DNA of 64,000 nucleotides, taken from Diphasiastrum complanatum. Lineage: Eukaryota; Streptophyta; Lycopodiopsida; Lycopodiales; Lycopodiaceae. The notes beneath the pieces are model-generated. The model was given only the letters and a program-made list of their open reading frames with translations, was not told where the DNA came from and ran no database searches. The stretch lies in assembly GCA_029204225.1 (NCBI GenBank), contig MU831969.1:1-64000 (forward strand), given 5' to 3'. A program made the position numbers and the translations under genes. This document shows positions 26,691 to 38,464 of this stretch, in pieces (the stretch's first letter is position 1; every line of letters begins with the position of its first letter).

Positions 26691-27628
26691 TTGCTTGTGT
26701 GTTTTCCTATTATGCAGATACAACAACAAGTGCTCAAATTAGAATGATAGAAATGTTTCAATTGTTACATCAAATGCAAATAAAAAACATTTACTTCTAT
26801 TCATTCAATCTTATTGTTTGTAAGCTCAATCCAAGCCTACTATTTGCAAGCTTAATCCAAACTTAAGAGGAAAACAACAACAAGCTACATTTGCCTTAAT
26901 CAAAAGCAAAAATGAAAACCAAATCTTTATGTAAACTTCAATTAACTAATCCAAACTAATGTTTACATAAAGTTCCCATTCCCATTCCAATTCTATTTGT
27001 CATTTCAAAAGCAACCAAGTTTTCACATTTCTCACTATTCTAGATTTCCAAAACCAAGAAACTAGTGTCTAGAAATGGATAACTAATGAAGCTTTATGAA
27101 AACTTACAAGTAGAGGTGAGGAAGTCCTCCAAATCCAAGGTAGAGCCTCCAAATGTCCTCCAAGCAACCTGCAAGCTTCAAGATGCTCCCCAACTCCAAG
27201 CTAGGATGCCTCCACCTGCAAGTAAGGATCTGCAAGCCTCCAAGGATCTCTTCTCCACCTGTGTCCCTACTCTTCAAACAAAAGATAGATAACAAGCTGG
27301 CCTCAAGTATTCACCACCCAACCATAGCTAGATCCAAGCTCCAAGCAAGACCTATCTAGCACCCCCTTGCTAACCATAAACAAATCACAAGCATACCACA
27401 ACACTCCATAGCATACTCAAGATCCAAACCCTAATTATGTCCCATACCATAAGCAAGATCCAAACCTCAAGCATACTACCACAAGAAAGCACTCTACACA
27501 CTAGTAGCAACACTAGAGCATAAGCCAAGCAAACAAGAGAGATCTCTCCCCCCCAATGGGCGCCCTACTACCCTCATATAGATGGCCCATGGACCCCTCC
27601 AATGCACTATGGAGTTCCATGCACATCC

Positions 27629-27667
<39 letters not shown>

Positions 27668-28385
27668 AGTCTAGGGGAGTTAAAGAGTCTCCAAGAGCCT
27701 CCATAGGCTTATGGAATGTCAAGAGACTCCTTCCATAATCTATGACTTTTTGAATGCCTTTCTTGTGGGAGTTGGGAATTCAATGGACACTTTAGAAGGG
27801 CTCCCTCCTACTAGGTCCCATTGCCCAAGTTGTGCAAGTATACTTTGATCCTAGACCAATAAAGTGATATGGTTCAAGGTTGAGGCCCAAGGTTTAGAAA
27901 AATAGTCATCCAATGACTTTCTAACACCTCTCTAGGTTCCATACCTCCATCCAAGGCATAGACACCTACCTGCCCTTAACCAAGGACAATAGTATCTTAA
28001 TCTAAGGCACATACCCTTAAATCCAAGGGTCACATGATTCCATACCTCCAACTAAGGTATAGTCACTTGTCTGTCCTTATCCAAGGGCACATACCCTTAA
28101 TCCTAAGGGTACCTTGTCATTTAGTCCCCAACACTAAATGGACTATTAGGGTCTGAATTACTGCTAGTTACATAGGTATGTAACACGGTCCCTGATAGGG
28201 CGGTAGAACACGAACGAAGAAGATATTATGGGTTGCTACATGCAAAAACAATCTAATGAATGTAAATGCTAAGTTATAATTGCAGCTCAAGTACTCTGCC
28301 CAACATGATCTTAAAAAAAACAATTCATACTCAAAAACAAATGAATGAGTACGGTCCACCGAAGAGATTAGAAACTATGTGAGGT
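26691..28385. other. Unassigned, probably 5' LTR/leader of the gypsy element; short repeats
   Basis: No gene. 27120-27260 is rich in CTCCAAG/CCTGCAAG motifs. (GA)n at 27632-27665. 27930-28110 holds two diverged copies of a ~90-bp unit containing TTCCATACCTCCA, AAGG(C/T)ATAG, CTTA(A/T)CCAAGG and ACATACCCTTAA. I could not find TG/CA ends or a primer site, so the LTR status is a guess from position. Confidence 0.35.
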
Positions 28386-29352
28386 GTTACTGGAAATCAG
28401 ATTCAATAAGAAGTTCAATTCTGAAAACTTAGATTGATTGTGTGATGAAAAACGCAAGTTCCTTAGGCATCAAAGACAGCCATCGTCTGATCAGAAACTG
28501 AGGAGTCGTAGACGTCCGTGTTCTGATCAGAGTGAGTAAATGAGCGTGATTAAACAGAAGCGAAGTGCATTCAAATCACAACAAGCATTCATCTACATTA
28601 TACACAGATAGAAAAGCGTAATGTTGAAGCATAACAATGAGTTACAACCAGAATGGCGGTGTAACTTGGAGGCTGAAAATCATTCGTCTAATAGACGGAG
28701 CATCACCTGGAGTGTGTAATGAAGGTGTATTTACACACCGGATCTGTGTATTCAATTACAATAAATGTTTGTCATCTAACTAAATATTTTGTTGTACTTA
28801 AGAAGTAGTTTAACTACAATGACAAAATGACAGTTGTACATTAAATACATGGTCAGGCGATTGGGAATCGCTAACGTGGATGAGAACATCGCACATTTTC
28901 TCTCACTTCACATTTTGGGAAGTGGCTGGAGACGTTTCTCATTAGACACTTCGGTTGATGAACGAAGTTGTCAAAGAAGTCTGAGACTTCGGTTGATGAA
29001 CGAAGTTGAAGAAGTCGAACACTTCGGAGACTTCAATGTGGAGTGACTTGATTGTCCAAGAAGTTGAGGAAGTCCAAGAAGTCGAAGTCGGAGACTTCGG
29101 AGACTTGATTGAAGAAGTCGAGGACTACGATGCCGAGTGACTTCTTTGTTGAAAAAGTCAAGGAAGTCGAAGACTTTATTGAAGAAGTTGAGGACTTCGA
29201 AGACTTCGATGTCGAGTGACTTGTTTGTTGAAGAAGTCGAGGATGATCAGGCCTTCAATGTTCTCCATGATGCTTTGCCATTCGAATGTAGAATTAGAAG
29301 GGAAAGGATACCCTTTGATGTAGATTAGCCGAAAAGTCGATGAAGTCAACTT
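28386..29352 (-). repeat. Probable LTR-like region of copia E with internal minisatellite
   Basis: Lies just beyond the 3' coding end of the minus copia element E, where its 3' LTR should be. 28906-29250 is a minisatellite built from GAAGTCGAG, GACTTCG and AGTGACTTG blocks; the two ~23-bp units ACTTCGGTTGATGAACGAAG (28949 and 28985) are exact copies. Frames across it encode Glu/Val/Phe-rich or Lys/Ser/Arg-rich repeats. Boundaries and LTR status are uncertain because no convincing PPT was found. Confidence 0.35.
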
Positions 29353-30140
29353 TCAAATAGTTCGGCTGATTGGATTCGATTTAGTGTAAAAATTGCACAC
29401 AGAATGAGAACAATTTTGCATAATAGCAAAATAGAAAATTTTATGATTCCTACAGGAAGAATAATCTTGAAAATAGAATTTGTATTCACCAAGGAGACAA
29501 CTGTGGCTTAATTTCCAATAGTCCCTTGGTATCTTTGTCAGGTTCAGCATGCTGAAAAATTTCTGATGCTTGATCCTGGGTAGCGCTTTAGTGAAGATGT
29601 CTGCAACCATTTCTTTTGTGGAGCAGTATTGAATGATCACTTGCTCTAAAAAAACTTTCTTCCGAATAAAATGATATTGGATTTCTATGTGCTTAGACTT
29701 GCCATGAAATCTGGGATTCAGTGACAGTGAAATACAACTCAAGTTGTCACACATAATGGTGGTAGCATTGAACTGAGTGTGAATATGTAGGTCATGAAGT
29801 AATAATGTAATCCATATAGCTTCTTTTGAAGCTTGACATGTTGCGATGTACTCTGCTTTTGTCAAAGAAAGCGTGACTAATTTCTACTTCCTTGAGTTCC
29901 ATGAAATCGGTCCCCCTACCAGATAGAAACAGAACCCGAAGCTAGATTTTCTGGTGGAGACTATTCCTCCCCAATCTGATTCGGAGTAGCTTCGCAGGAC
30001 GAGTGGGTCGATAGCATTTTTATCATAACACAGAATGTGATCTAAACTTCCCTGAATATATCTCATCACTCTCTTTAATACTTTCCAATGAGAGATCCTA
30101 GGATTAGACATGAATTGACTTAACGTGCTAACAGTGTATG
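29353..30140 (-). pseudogene. Copia E RNase H
   Basis: Reads ESDWGGIVSTRKSSFGFCF, then after a stop TKAEYIATCQASKEAIW (the catalytic 'SxTEAEYxA' motif, here TKAEY), MCDNLSCISLSLNPRFHGKS, KHIEIQYHFIRKKVFLEQV and TKEMVADIFTKALPRIKH. The stop near 29880 separates the two halves. The glutamate of TEAEY is replaced by lysine at the first position only. Confidence 0.8.
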
Positions 30141-31060
30141 CTAAATCTGGTCTACTACATAGCATCACATACATCAAAGATCCGATTAGTGAATGATAAG
30201 GGTATGTCGCTAAGTCGAGTACTTCACTATCGGTCTCAACACAAGAAGGTTTAGTCAATACAATACTTGGATCCATTGGTGTATCAATTGGTTTGCAATC
30301 AGACATATGATATTTTTCTAAAATGTCTTTTAGATATGTCTGCTGGCTAAGATAGATTTTCTTCTGAAGTCTATTCCTAGTAATGTAAATTTCTAGCAAA
30401 GACTAGATCAGTCATGTCAAATTCCTTTGACAGATCGCTCTTAGTAGTGTGCATTAGGAAAGTGTCGTTAGACAAAATAGATGCATCATCTACGTAAAGA
30501 GCTATGTGGACTGAATGGAAACCTATATGCTTAGAATAAACATTACAGTCAGCTGAATTGTTTGCAAAACCCAATTGAATGAGATAAGAGTTGATTATAT
30601 CAAACCATGCTCTTGTGGCCTACTTTAGACCGTAGGTTGCCTTGTGGAGCTTGCACACTTTGTGCTCTTGGCCCTTGACTTCGAATCCTTCCGATTGGAA
30701 GGTATACAACTCATCTTCGATATTGTCATTGAAAAACGTTGTCTTGACATCCATCTGGTACATTTCGAGGTCTTTCGCAGCTGCTATTTCAATCAGAGTC
30801 CTGATTGACTACATTTTGACAACAGGAGTAAAAATTTCTTGATAGTCCACTCCTTGCTGTGCTTTCTATTTTGAAATGGAACCATCAAAGTTGATCTTCT
30901 TTTTGAAAATCCACTTGTTGTCGATAACTCTCTTTGAGTGGGAAGTCGACTAGTGTCCAGGTCTGATTTGTCAAAAGTGAGTTGTACTCGCTTTCCATAG
31001 CTTCTTGCCACTTCAGAGCATCCTTGGAGTTAATTGCTTCGGGTAGGGTCTTTGGTTCTT
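30141..31060 (-). pseudogene. Copia E reverse transcriptase
   Basis: Contains HSVHIALYVDDASILSND with the intact catalytic YVDD (about 30490-30510), EKYHMSDCKPIDTPMDPS, GSLMYVMLCSRPDLAYTVS, and upstream pieces matching 'QMDVKTxFxNDNIEDExY' and 'ATYGLKxATRAW' at 30610-30800. Frameshifts and stops separate the thumb, palm and finger pieces. Confidence 0.8.
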
Positions 31061-32139
31061 CTGATGAAGTCTAGAATGATTGAGGTGTATACCTCTCAAC
31101 TACTGTTCGAGTCCGTGAGGATCTTCGAATTTTTGGTTGACCAGAATGCGATGGTGCTTCTTCTTGAATTTTTTTAGATCTCTTCGAGCTAGCTTGGTCT
31201 AATCTATTGACAAGTATTGTTGGCTGCTCGGCTTCTATAGCTGTAGCTGCAGGTTTTGTAGAAGAAACATTATCGTTGGAAGATTCCATGCTACGTAAAA
31301 TAGGATGAAATGACATAGCATCGTTTATCAATGGTTGTTTAAAATCATATTATGTATGTTCTTGGAAGATTACATCCCTAGAGACAAATGCTACATTGGT
31401 GGATGGATCATAAACTTTGTAAGCTTTATGCTCATAAGGATAGCCAATGAAAATACATTTATTTGTCAAAGGGGGGCTTGTGTCCATGCCACACTTCATA
31501 AGGATTTTTACTGTTGACGGCTTTAGTGGTGGATCTATTTTATACGTAACAGGCTGTGGCAGTAGCTTTTGCCCAAAAATTTGCAGGTAGGTGCGTTTGA
31601 TGTGGCATGGATCTGGCTGAGTTGAGAAGTGTTCGATTCTTTCTTTCTGCAATTCCATTCTGTTGAGGAGAATAGGAAGTTGTGGACTGTCTTCGAATGC
31701 CATGTTCAACCAGGTAGTCGATCATATCGTTAGAGAGGTATTCGCCACCATCATCAGTTCGGAGAGCTTTCACTTTTGTAGACGTTTGTGTCTCAACCAT
31801 GGCCTTGAATCTTTTGAAGCATTCAAAGGCTTCTGATTTGTGCTTAATGAACATGACTGTAGACCATCTAGAATAATCATCTATGAAAGTGATAAAATAT
31901 ATTGCATCTCCTAAGGATGGAGTTGACATTGGACTACAAAGATCACTATGTACAAGATCTAATACATGCTTTGTTTTGACAGGATGTGATTTGGGAAACT
32001 TGCTTCTAGAGTGTTTGCCATAAATGCAGGATTCACAGAAGAAAGATTTCCTATGTAATGAAGAAGGAAAATACAATCCATCAACTAGATTATTACAATG
32101 CATATAAGAAAGTGACCTGTATTCATGTGTCCAAATCAA
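31061..32139 (-). pseudogene. Copia E integrase and C-terminal linker
   Basis: The 31540-32139 frame has the zinc-finger second half FCESCIYGKHSRSKFPK, then LDLVHSDLCSPMSTPSLGDA (first D), LRTDDGGEYLSND (second D) and QQNGIAERKNRTLLNSARSM (E). The 31350-31709 frame continues with CIFIGYPYEHKAYKVYDPST and VAFVSRDVIFQEHT. 31071-31331 is the acidic/Ser-rich linker with RRSSRTRTVVERYTPQSF. One frameshift lies between core and C-terminal region. Confidence 0.85.
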
Positions 32140-32634
32140 CTATGCCACAAAATAGCATTATCGTTTACATTTTCATGAGAGATAGTAGCTAATGCAAATG
32201 AATCAGAGAGTACGTATAGATTTCCGACTCTAGTGCACGTAGTCAGAGTAGTGTCTTTATCGAATATTGTACATTGTTCAGAAGAGAAAGTAATAGTGTA
32301 GCTCTCATCAGTTATCTTAGAAACTGATAATAAGTTCTTTGATAGCTGAGGTACGTAAAGAACATTGGGAACACAAATAAAAAGATCGATGTTGAACGTG
32401 ATCTTGACTGTCCCTTTGTCTTCCACGCGTATGGTGCTTGAATCCCCAAGGTAGATGAATTGATCTCTGTTGTAAGTTGTATACTCAGTAAACCATTTCT
32501 TGCAAGAGGTCATGTGTTGGGTAGCACCGTTGTCCAGGTGCCAGTTGTCTTGGTCTTCGTTGCCACTGTTGTAAGCCATTAGCAAATGTGAATCTTGCTC
32601 CTTGAATTCTGTCGCATTGGAGGAATCTGGCTGC
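32136..32634 (-). pseudogene. Copia E protease and pre-integrase region
   Basis: WHLDNGATQHMTSCKKWF holds the aspartic protease site, here DNG instead of the usual DSG. LYVPQLSKNLLSVSKIT is the conserved block after it. It ends ILWHS, the start of the GAG-pre-integrase HHCC domain. Confidence 0.8.
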
Positions 32635-33150
32635 TATTGTTGTTGCTTATTTGCTTCATTGTAGATGTGGATTCGACATTCCTTGATGTCGTGATTAGTT
32701 CTCTTGCAATATCTGCAGAAGAGCTTCTTGCACGATCCACTACTCTCACCTTGAGTATGAGGCTTCTGTTGTTGCTGCTGCAGTTGATTTTTGGCCTTGG
32801 AATGGTCTTTCTTCTTGGCGTACAGGGCCACAGACTTATCTTTGATGGATAGGCCGCTGGTCTTTCTCCGCATTTCTTCTTGAAAAAGATGACCGATCAC
32901 CTTTTGAAGAGTGAGGTCGGGTTGTGTAGAGATCATCACCACAAAGTGTTCATACGACTTTGGAAGAGAAGAAAGCAAGGTCATAACGACATCATCATTT
33001 TGAATAACACATCCTATAGCTACTAACTGATTCATTGAAGACTTAAAGTTGTTGATGTGAGAAGTAATGGCAGTAGAATCAGACATGCTAAGTGTGACTG
33101 GCAGCAAGGACACTGTCCCAGCATAGAAGCCTATGAGAGTTAGTTCCCAA
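32634..33150 (-). pseudogene. Copia E gag, C-terminal half
   Basis: Reads SHINNFKSSMNQLVAIG, VVMTLLSSLPKSYEHFVVMI and a knuckle CRYCKRTNHDIKEC (C-X2-C-X4-H-X4-C), with a Gln-rich stretch before it. The frame opens upstream into sequence not like gag (CWELTLIGFYAG), so the N-terminal half is lost. Confidence 0.75.
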
Positions 33151-33895
33151 CAGATTTCAAAAAACAGTGAAAATACCATAAAAAATCAAAACCTGAAATT
33201 CTTTTTTTTTTTCAAAACTGTTCAGTAACCTTCACCAGACCTCATGAAGCTAGTTCTCACTGAGACAAGCTCACAGACGAGTCTCCAAGAGTTACTTTAC
33301 AGTTTAACACCCCCTACGAGAGTTTCCAAGTCCCAAAAGAGCAAAATTGAAGGTAGAACCCTCGCAAACATTATTTTTTTAGTGTTCTATGACAACTAAC
33401 TCTCGCCAGACCTCATGTAGCTACATATCACTGAGATAAGCTCACAAACAAGTCTACGAGAGTTCATCTTGTTCCAGTAAGCTAAAAAGTGATTCCAAGT
33501 GTCAAAAGAAGAAGAAAATAATAAAAAATAGGATATCCTCGCACAAGTAACTCTCGTTGATTATTCCATTGTTTTCAAAAGGTCATTTTACATTAATGAT
33601 CATGTCTGTGAGAGTTAGTTTGAAGTATTGATTGATCTATAAGCCAAAAAGTGGTCAAAAACATCATCAGACATTAGTAAGATCTGTCTCAAATTTGTCT
33701 ACTACGAAAATCTCAGGCCAATCAGAGCAAGGATCAGAGAGAAATCAAGGAAAAACCATTGAAAAGAGCTAAAATCACAGCAAAAGCCATCAAAACAGAT
33801 CAAATCCTTACAAATCCATGTGGCATTCGCTACATCCCTCAAGATTTAGTGACCTTGGACTTCCTCGATGAATGAATTTGAGATCAGGACGATCA
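33151..33895. repeat. Unassigned region with two diverged 150-bp repeats
   Basis: 33205-33350 and 33395-33515 share CCAGACCTCATG(A/T)AGCTA, CACTGAGA(C/T)AAGCTCACA(G/A)AC and AGTCT(C/A)C(A/G)AGAGTT. A third weaker echo (GTGAGAGTTAGTTTGAAG) is at about 33605. No gene seen. Origin unknown. Confidence 0.45.
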
Positions 33896-34995
33896 GTACC
33901 CGGAAGAGCAGGAAACCAAGTACCAAACCTTCCCTGAGTTGCAACCGCGCAGATTAGAGCAAAAGCAGGACCAACAACAATGGATCAACCCGTACCTGTT
34001 GTACCCTTGCAAGCAGATCGGAGGGCACCTGATCTCGAAATGCCAAAATATGATGGATCAACAGATCCTATTAGGTTCCTCCAGATCTACGAACAAGCGT
34101 GTGAGATCTATGACGAACAGACTCCTGTAGAAAAATTAAAGCTATTCCCTTGTCATTAGTAGCTGCATCCCAAGACTAGTTCTTCAACCAATCGGCCAAA
34201 GAAAAGTCTACTTGGAAAGGGGTTAAAGCGGCACTTATCAGTCCTAGAAGATCCATTTCTACTGTTACGCAAGGTCAAGATGGGAAGGAATGAAAGAGTC
34301 CAGAACTATATTGAACGGGTCAAACATCTACGATCCGAATGCAATGCAGCCCTGACTCTCGACCATGTGGTGATTATGTGGTTCCTCGCAGGATTACCAT
34401 GAAGCATCCGAAGAGAGCTCAAAGGTCGGGAGTAGTATGCCTTGTTGCAGAAAGCCATGGAAGATGCTATCAATATTTCAACAGATCTACTGATGGAACA
34501 AATGACAAAACTACACAAATAACAGATGGAGCGATTGGCAGCCCAGTTTGACAAAAAAATGAAGGCTTTACAAGGTGTTGTAGCATCGTCTTCTAACGCG
34601 CTAGATTAGAAATAGCTACAGTATCATGTGTTTACACAGAACCATACTGCCAACGAATGTCTAGTGTTGAAACAGAATCTCAAACTGACACATCGGTATC
34701 AAAAATGGGGATTACAAGGACTGAAACCAACAAGATTTGCTATCAAACTAGTTGATCAGTCCTGTGTGAAACCTAAAGGTGTAGTTGAAGACATCCTAGT
34801 AAAGATAGCGGGAGTACAGTTTGTAATCACCTTTGTGGTGATGGAAATTCTAGTCTCCTTCCGCCTATTAAGTTTTACTAGGAAGACCTTGGTTGAGAGT
34901 CATGCAAGTGGTTCACAATTGAGGCACCGGAAAACTCACCTTCAAGAATAGAGAGCAGGTTGTAAAGGTAGATCCAACCATATGAATGATGAAAC
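33896..34995 (+). pseudogene. Ty3/gypsy gag-protease fragment
   Basis: Broken plus-strand frames in order: MPKYDGSTDPIRFLQIYEQA and KLKLFPCH (gag domain start, about 34040-34155), RNERVQNYIERVKHLRSECN with IMWFLAGLP (about 34290-34400), a relic knuckle-like TANECLVLKQNL (34645-34680), and aspartic protease sequence LVDQSCVKPKGVVEDILVKI (34750-34810) followed in another frame by LLGRPWL (34875-34895). The Asp-containing '(A/V)D.S....G..EDVLV' block is the gypsy protease. Stops at about 34158 and elsewhere. No RT follows. Confidence 0.75.
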
Positions 34996-35892
34996 CTATT
35001 GTGAAAATTGACACGTGTGGAAATGCCGTAATGTGTGAAATTGACCTCCTAAGCAAAACTTTTGCACTTTAGATCATTTATTAAAATCCAAGATTAATGA
35101 CAAATTCTAAGGCAAAGAGGCAAATCTACATGCATAGATTCATAACCAAAGGTGTTTCACACGTGTGGAAAATCTTCATGTAATAACTAAGGCAAAATAA
35201 GCTCCTCTCCTCGGGTAGAGAGAGAATAGACCAATTTTGCTCTTTGGTAGAGAGAGAAAATACACACAAAATTGAGAGATTTCCAAGTTGACTCAAAAAC
35301 TCACATTAGATTATGATAGAAATTCAAAGTGCATATAAAACTTGTGGAGATCCATTCTTCAATCCTATTGGCCACTCAGATCTGAAGAAATCTTTAAAAA
35401 ACCACAAAAAATCGTTAAAAATGGGCAAAAAGCTTCCAATGTTGGCTATAGCTCTAAGGGTGGTTGCACCTCTAGAGGCAGTTGTAGCTCTAGTGGCGGA
35501 TGTGGTGGTGTGACCTTTGGCAATGACCAAGAAAAGGCATTATGTCTCATGAGAACTTTACATCCTTTTGCTCACAAATACGTTTACGCGGAGATGATGC
35601 ATGAGATGATATATTGACTACCTCACAAATGCCTACTAGCGAATTACCCTGATTTGGGGTCAAGATCTTGAGATTCAAAAACAGTGTAAAAATTGTTATT
35701 TTTAGCTCCTAGAAAATCTCTAGCCTATCTATGCACATTTTGGCTCATTCCAAAGGTTCCATTCCAAATCTAGGTTAGGAATAAGACTTATGACAAGTAA
35801 CATATGCTTTTTGGCACGTTTGACACCCCACAACATGGCCACATTACAATTTACAAGTGGCAGAACCAAACTAGCTTGTGTAAATTTAGCAC
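34996..35892. other. Unassigned; possibly LTR of copia X on the minus strand
   Basis: If element X's 3' LTR survives it should begin near 35893 (a minus-strand purine run GTGAGGAGGAG followed by TG) and extend left. I could not find its other end. The overlapping frames at 35313-35620 include a Gly/Ser/Cys-rich stretch (TSRGSCSSSGGCGG) with no known motif. Confidence 0.3.
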
Positions 35893-36115
35893 TCCTCCTC
35901 ACACCTAGTTTGTAGATAACATAGTCTTGCTTATCAACCCAGGGACTGATCTTAACTTCACAAATTCAGCTCTTTGAAGTGGTTCAGTGAGGATATCAGC
36001 AACACATTCACTACTTGCCACATGCTCCAAAGATACCTCCTTTGATTGCACTTTTTTTCTCACAAAATGATGAGAGATTTCAATATGCTTTGTTTGACCT
36101 TGAGCATCAGTTCAC
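35893..36115 (-). pseudogene. Copia X: RNase H C-terminal end (inversion-displaced piece)
   Basis: Minus strand reads DAQGQTKHIEISHHFVRKKV, then KEVSLEHVASSECVADILTE and FVKLRSVPGLISKTML before a stop, the standard copia RNase H ending. Its natural upstream neighbour (ending LAQHLATNPM) is on the plus strand at 40222. The junction with Y integrase lies at about 36116-36122. Confidence 0.8.
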
Positions 36116-36935
36116 TCCTGTAAACACCAAAATATAATGGTGTCGCAGAAAGAAGAAATAGAACGCTAGTCGAAGGAGCCAAATGCATGATGGCACATGC
36201 TTGATTGCCAAGTCAATTCTAGGCTGAGGCAATAGCTGCAGCAGTACACCTGCAGAACAGATCAACAATGACAGCACTGGAAGACAAGACACCGTACGAA
36301 AAGTTCGTCTAACTATACAAACCACACATGTGTATGGACACACACACATACATGTGCACACATGGACACGTGTGTGTCTATGTTTGTTTGTGTGGACAGG
36401 TAGAAAGCCTGATCTATCATACGTACGTGTATTTGGATGTGCAGCATGGCAAGCACATTCCAAAAGAAAAAATAAGCAAGCTCGATGATAAATCAGAGCA
36501 AATAACCATGGTCGGATACTCAAACGGATCACAAGTGTACAGACTCTACAATCCAACCACGAAGAAGGTTATTTTGAGTAGAGATGTGAAGTTTGATGAG
36601 TCCACATTCCCTGGACTAAAAGATGAAAGAGGCCATGAGATCTTCACACTGCTGCCAATTCAAGAGGGAGATCAAGGAAGACGTCAAATCAGAATGATGA
36701 GCCATAGACTCCAGAGCAGTAGAAAGCAGAAGATCAACCCCACGAACAAGAAACGTTCGAGTAGCGACGAAACGAACCCAGAAGGTCAACAAGACAAAGA
36801 AGACCTCCTGATCGATACCCTAACAATCTTCAGTGGAGCGAAGACACGCAATTTGAATACCGCAGCTTCACTGAAAAGCCAACAACATATCAAGAAGTTG
36901 TCAAGTGTCCAGAGGGAGAATTCTGAAAGCAGACA
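36116..36935 (+). pseudogene. Copia Y integrase C-terminal part and linker
   Basis: NGVAERRNRTLVEGAKCMMA carries the catalytic Glu. EDKTPYEKF follows. About 80 bp of TG/CA-rich sequence (36329-36405) interrupts the expected 'KPxVxHLKVFG' block, after which HIPKEKISKLDDKSEQ, MVGYSNGSQVYRLYNP and KKVILSRDVKFDEST continue. The linker carries the typical Arg/Ser-rich segment. Stops at about 36198 and 36312. Confidence 0.8.
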
Positions 36936-38200
36936 ATGTCAGAGGAGATCAAGTTGATGAGGCGCAATGAGGCATGGACACTAGAGCCACTGCCAGAAAA
37001 CAGAAAGATCATCGACTGCAAGTGGATGTACAAAAAGAAAATGAAATCAGATGACACTGTTGGCCGTTACAAAGCAAGGCTTGTCGTGAAGGGCTACACA
37101 CAAAGATATGGTGTTGATTATTTCGACACATATTCGTCGATGGTCAAGATGACAAGCATACGACTGCTCCTTGCATACGCTACACAACTAAATTTGGAAA
37201 TTCAGCAGATTGATGTGAAGACAGTCGTTCTCCACGGAGATCTAGAGGAAGAAATCTTCGTGAAACAGCCTGAAGGATTTGAAGACCCCGACAATCGATA
37301 ATATGTCTATCGGTTGCAGAGAAGCATTTATGGTCTAAAGCAGGCATCAGAGCTTGGTACAAGAAGCTCGACGGTCTTCTGAAGTCTCTAGACTTCAATC
37401 CTACACAACCAGACTGTCATGTCTACATAAAAAGAGTAGAAAAAGATTTTGTGATACTGACTATTTTCATGGATGATTCCCTTATGATAGCTAACTCCTT
37501 GAAGCTAATCAAGGACACAAAGAGTCAGATTTTTGAGAATTATGAAATCACAGATCTAGGAGAAGCAACAAAATGCCTCGGGCTAGAGATCAGAAGAGAT
37601 CGAATAAAAGACGAAATGCACTTGAGTCAGTCTGAATATGCCAGAAAAGTGCTGAAGCAGTATCACATGATAGACTGCAAAGAAAAGGCCACACCAATGA
37701 TAGTTGGAGCCAAGTTGACAAAGCATGATTGCCCGAAAATAGAAGAAGAAAAACAGAAGATGGAAGGTATACCCTATCAAAACCTAATCGGTAGTCTGAT
37801 ATACCTTACAATTTGTACCAGACCCGATCTAGCTTTCTTTGTTTATACTTTAAGCCAATTCTCTTCCAATCCAGGCATGGCACATTGGCAAATGGCAAAA
37901 CGAATCCTACAATATCTTAAGGGTATTCAAAATATGGGATTAACCTACAGAGTAGAAAACGAAAGAAAAGGATTCGAGCTACACCACTACAATGATGCAA
38001 GTTGGGCGAGCTACAAAGATGACAACAAGTCCGTAACTGGAGGATGTTCAATAGCGTGCGGAACAGCAATCAGCTGGATATGCAACAAGCAAACCCTGGT
38101 AGCTCAATCCTCTTGTGAAGCTGAATACGTTGCAGCTTCAAAGGTGGCAAACGAGGTAGTTTGGTTGCGGATGATGTTGGAGGCAATTGGGATACCATAA
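36936..38200 (+). pseudogene. Copia Y reverse transcriptase and start of RNase H
   Basis: NEAWTLEPLPENRKIIDCKW, ARLVVKGYTQRYGVDYFDTY, IQQIDVKTVVLHGDLEEEIF and VKQPEGFEDPD form the fingers/palm (36960-37300). A frameshift follows, with YGLKQASELGTRSSTVF-like remains at 37330-37380. The 37451-38200 frame has LTIFMDDSLMIANS: the YVDD box is FMDD here (37466-37477). It continues with CKEKATPMIVGAKL, GSLIYLTICTRPDLAFFVYT and LAQ-type RNase H (VAQSSCEAEYVAASK). Confidence 0.85.
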
Positions 38201-38434
38201 GGAGGACCATGCACGATGATGATGGATTCTCAGAGTGTCATTTATCTGTCCCAGGATCCTGTCTTCCATTCAAAGACAAAACACATACCTCTGAAGTTCC
38301 ATCACATTCGAGATTTCATCACGAAAGGAGAGCTCCAGGTCCAGTACATAAAGTTTGAAGACATGATTGCGGATCTGCTCACGAAGCCGCTCGACAAGCC
38401 ACTCTTCGCAAAGCAAAGAAAGACAATCGATTAA
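38201..38434 (+). pseudogene. Copia Y RNase H C-terminal part
   Basis: After a one-base shift near 38200 the frame gives DSQSVIYLSQDPVFHSKTKH, IPLKFHHIRDFITKGELQVQ and DMIADLLTKPLDKPLFAKQR, ending just before the PPT. It completes the copia RNase H. Confidence 0.85.
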
Positions 38435-38454
38435 ACATGCAAAGCTACAAGGTT

Positions 38455-38464
38455 CAAGAGGGAG
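38455..38464 (+). other. Polypurine tract of copia Y
   Basis: CAAGAGGGAG immediately before the LTR opening TGTCAG at 38465. Confidence 0.7.

Larger units (their letters stand above)
29353..33150 (-). mobile_element. Ty1/copia retrotransposon 'E', gag N-terminus lost
   Basis: Minus strand order gag (CCHC) - protease - integrase - reverse transcriptase - RNase H, the copia arrangement. All domains are present in pieces but the frame is broken at several points (about 32585, 32139, 31540, 31060, 30600, 29884). The gag N-terminal half is missing and replaced by unrelated DNA at about 33130. No 5' LTR or primer site is visible to the right. Confidence 0.85.

Noticed and set aside
35313-35620. 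Gly/Ser/Cys-rich small frames
   Set aside because: Two overlapping frames of similar length, low complexity, and no start context or homology that I can support.
36328-36420. TG/CA-rich stretch as a separate gene start
   Set aside because: It interrupts copia Y integrase and is a degenerate dinucleotide expansion; the frame merely reads through it.
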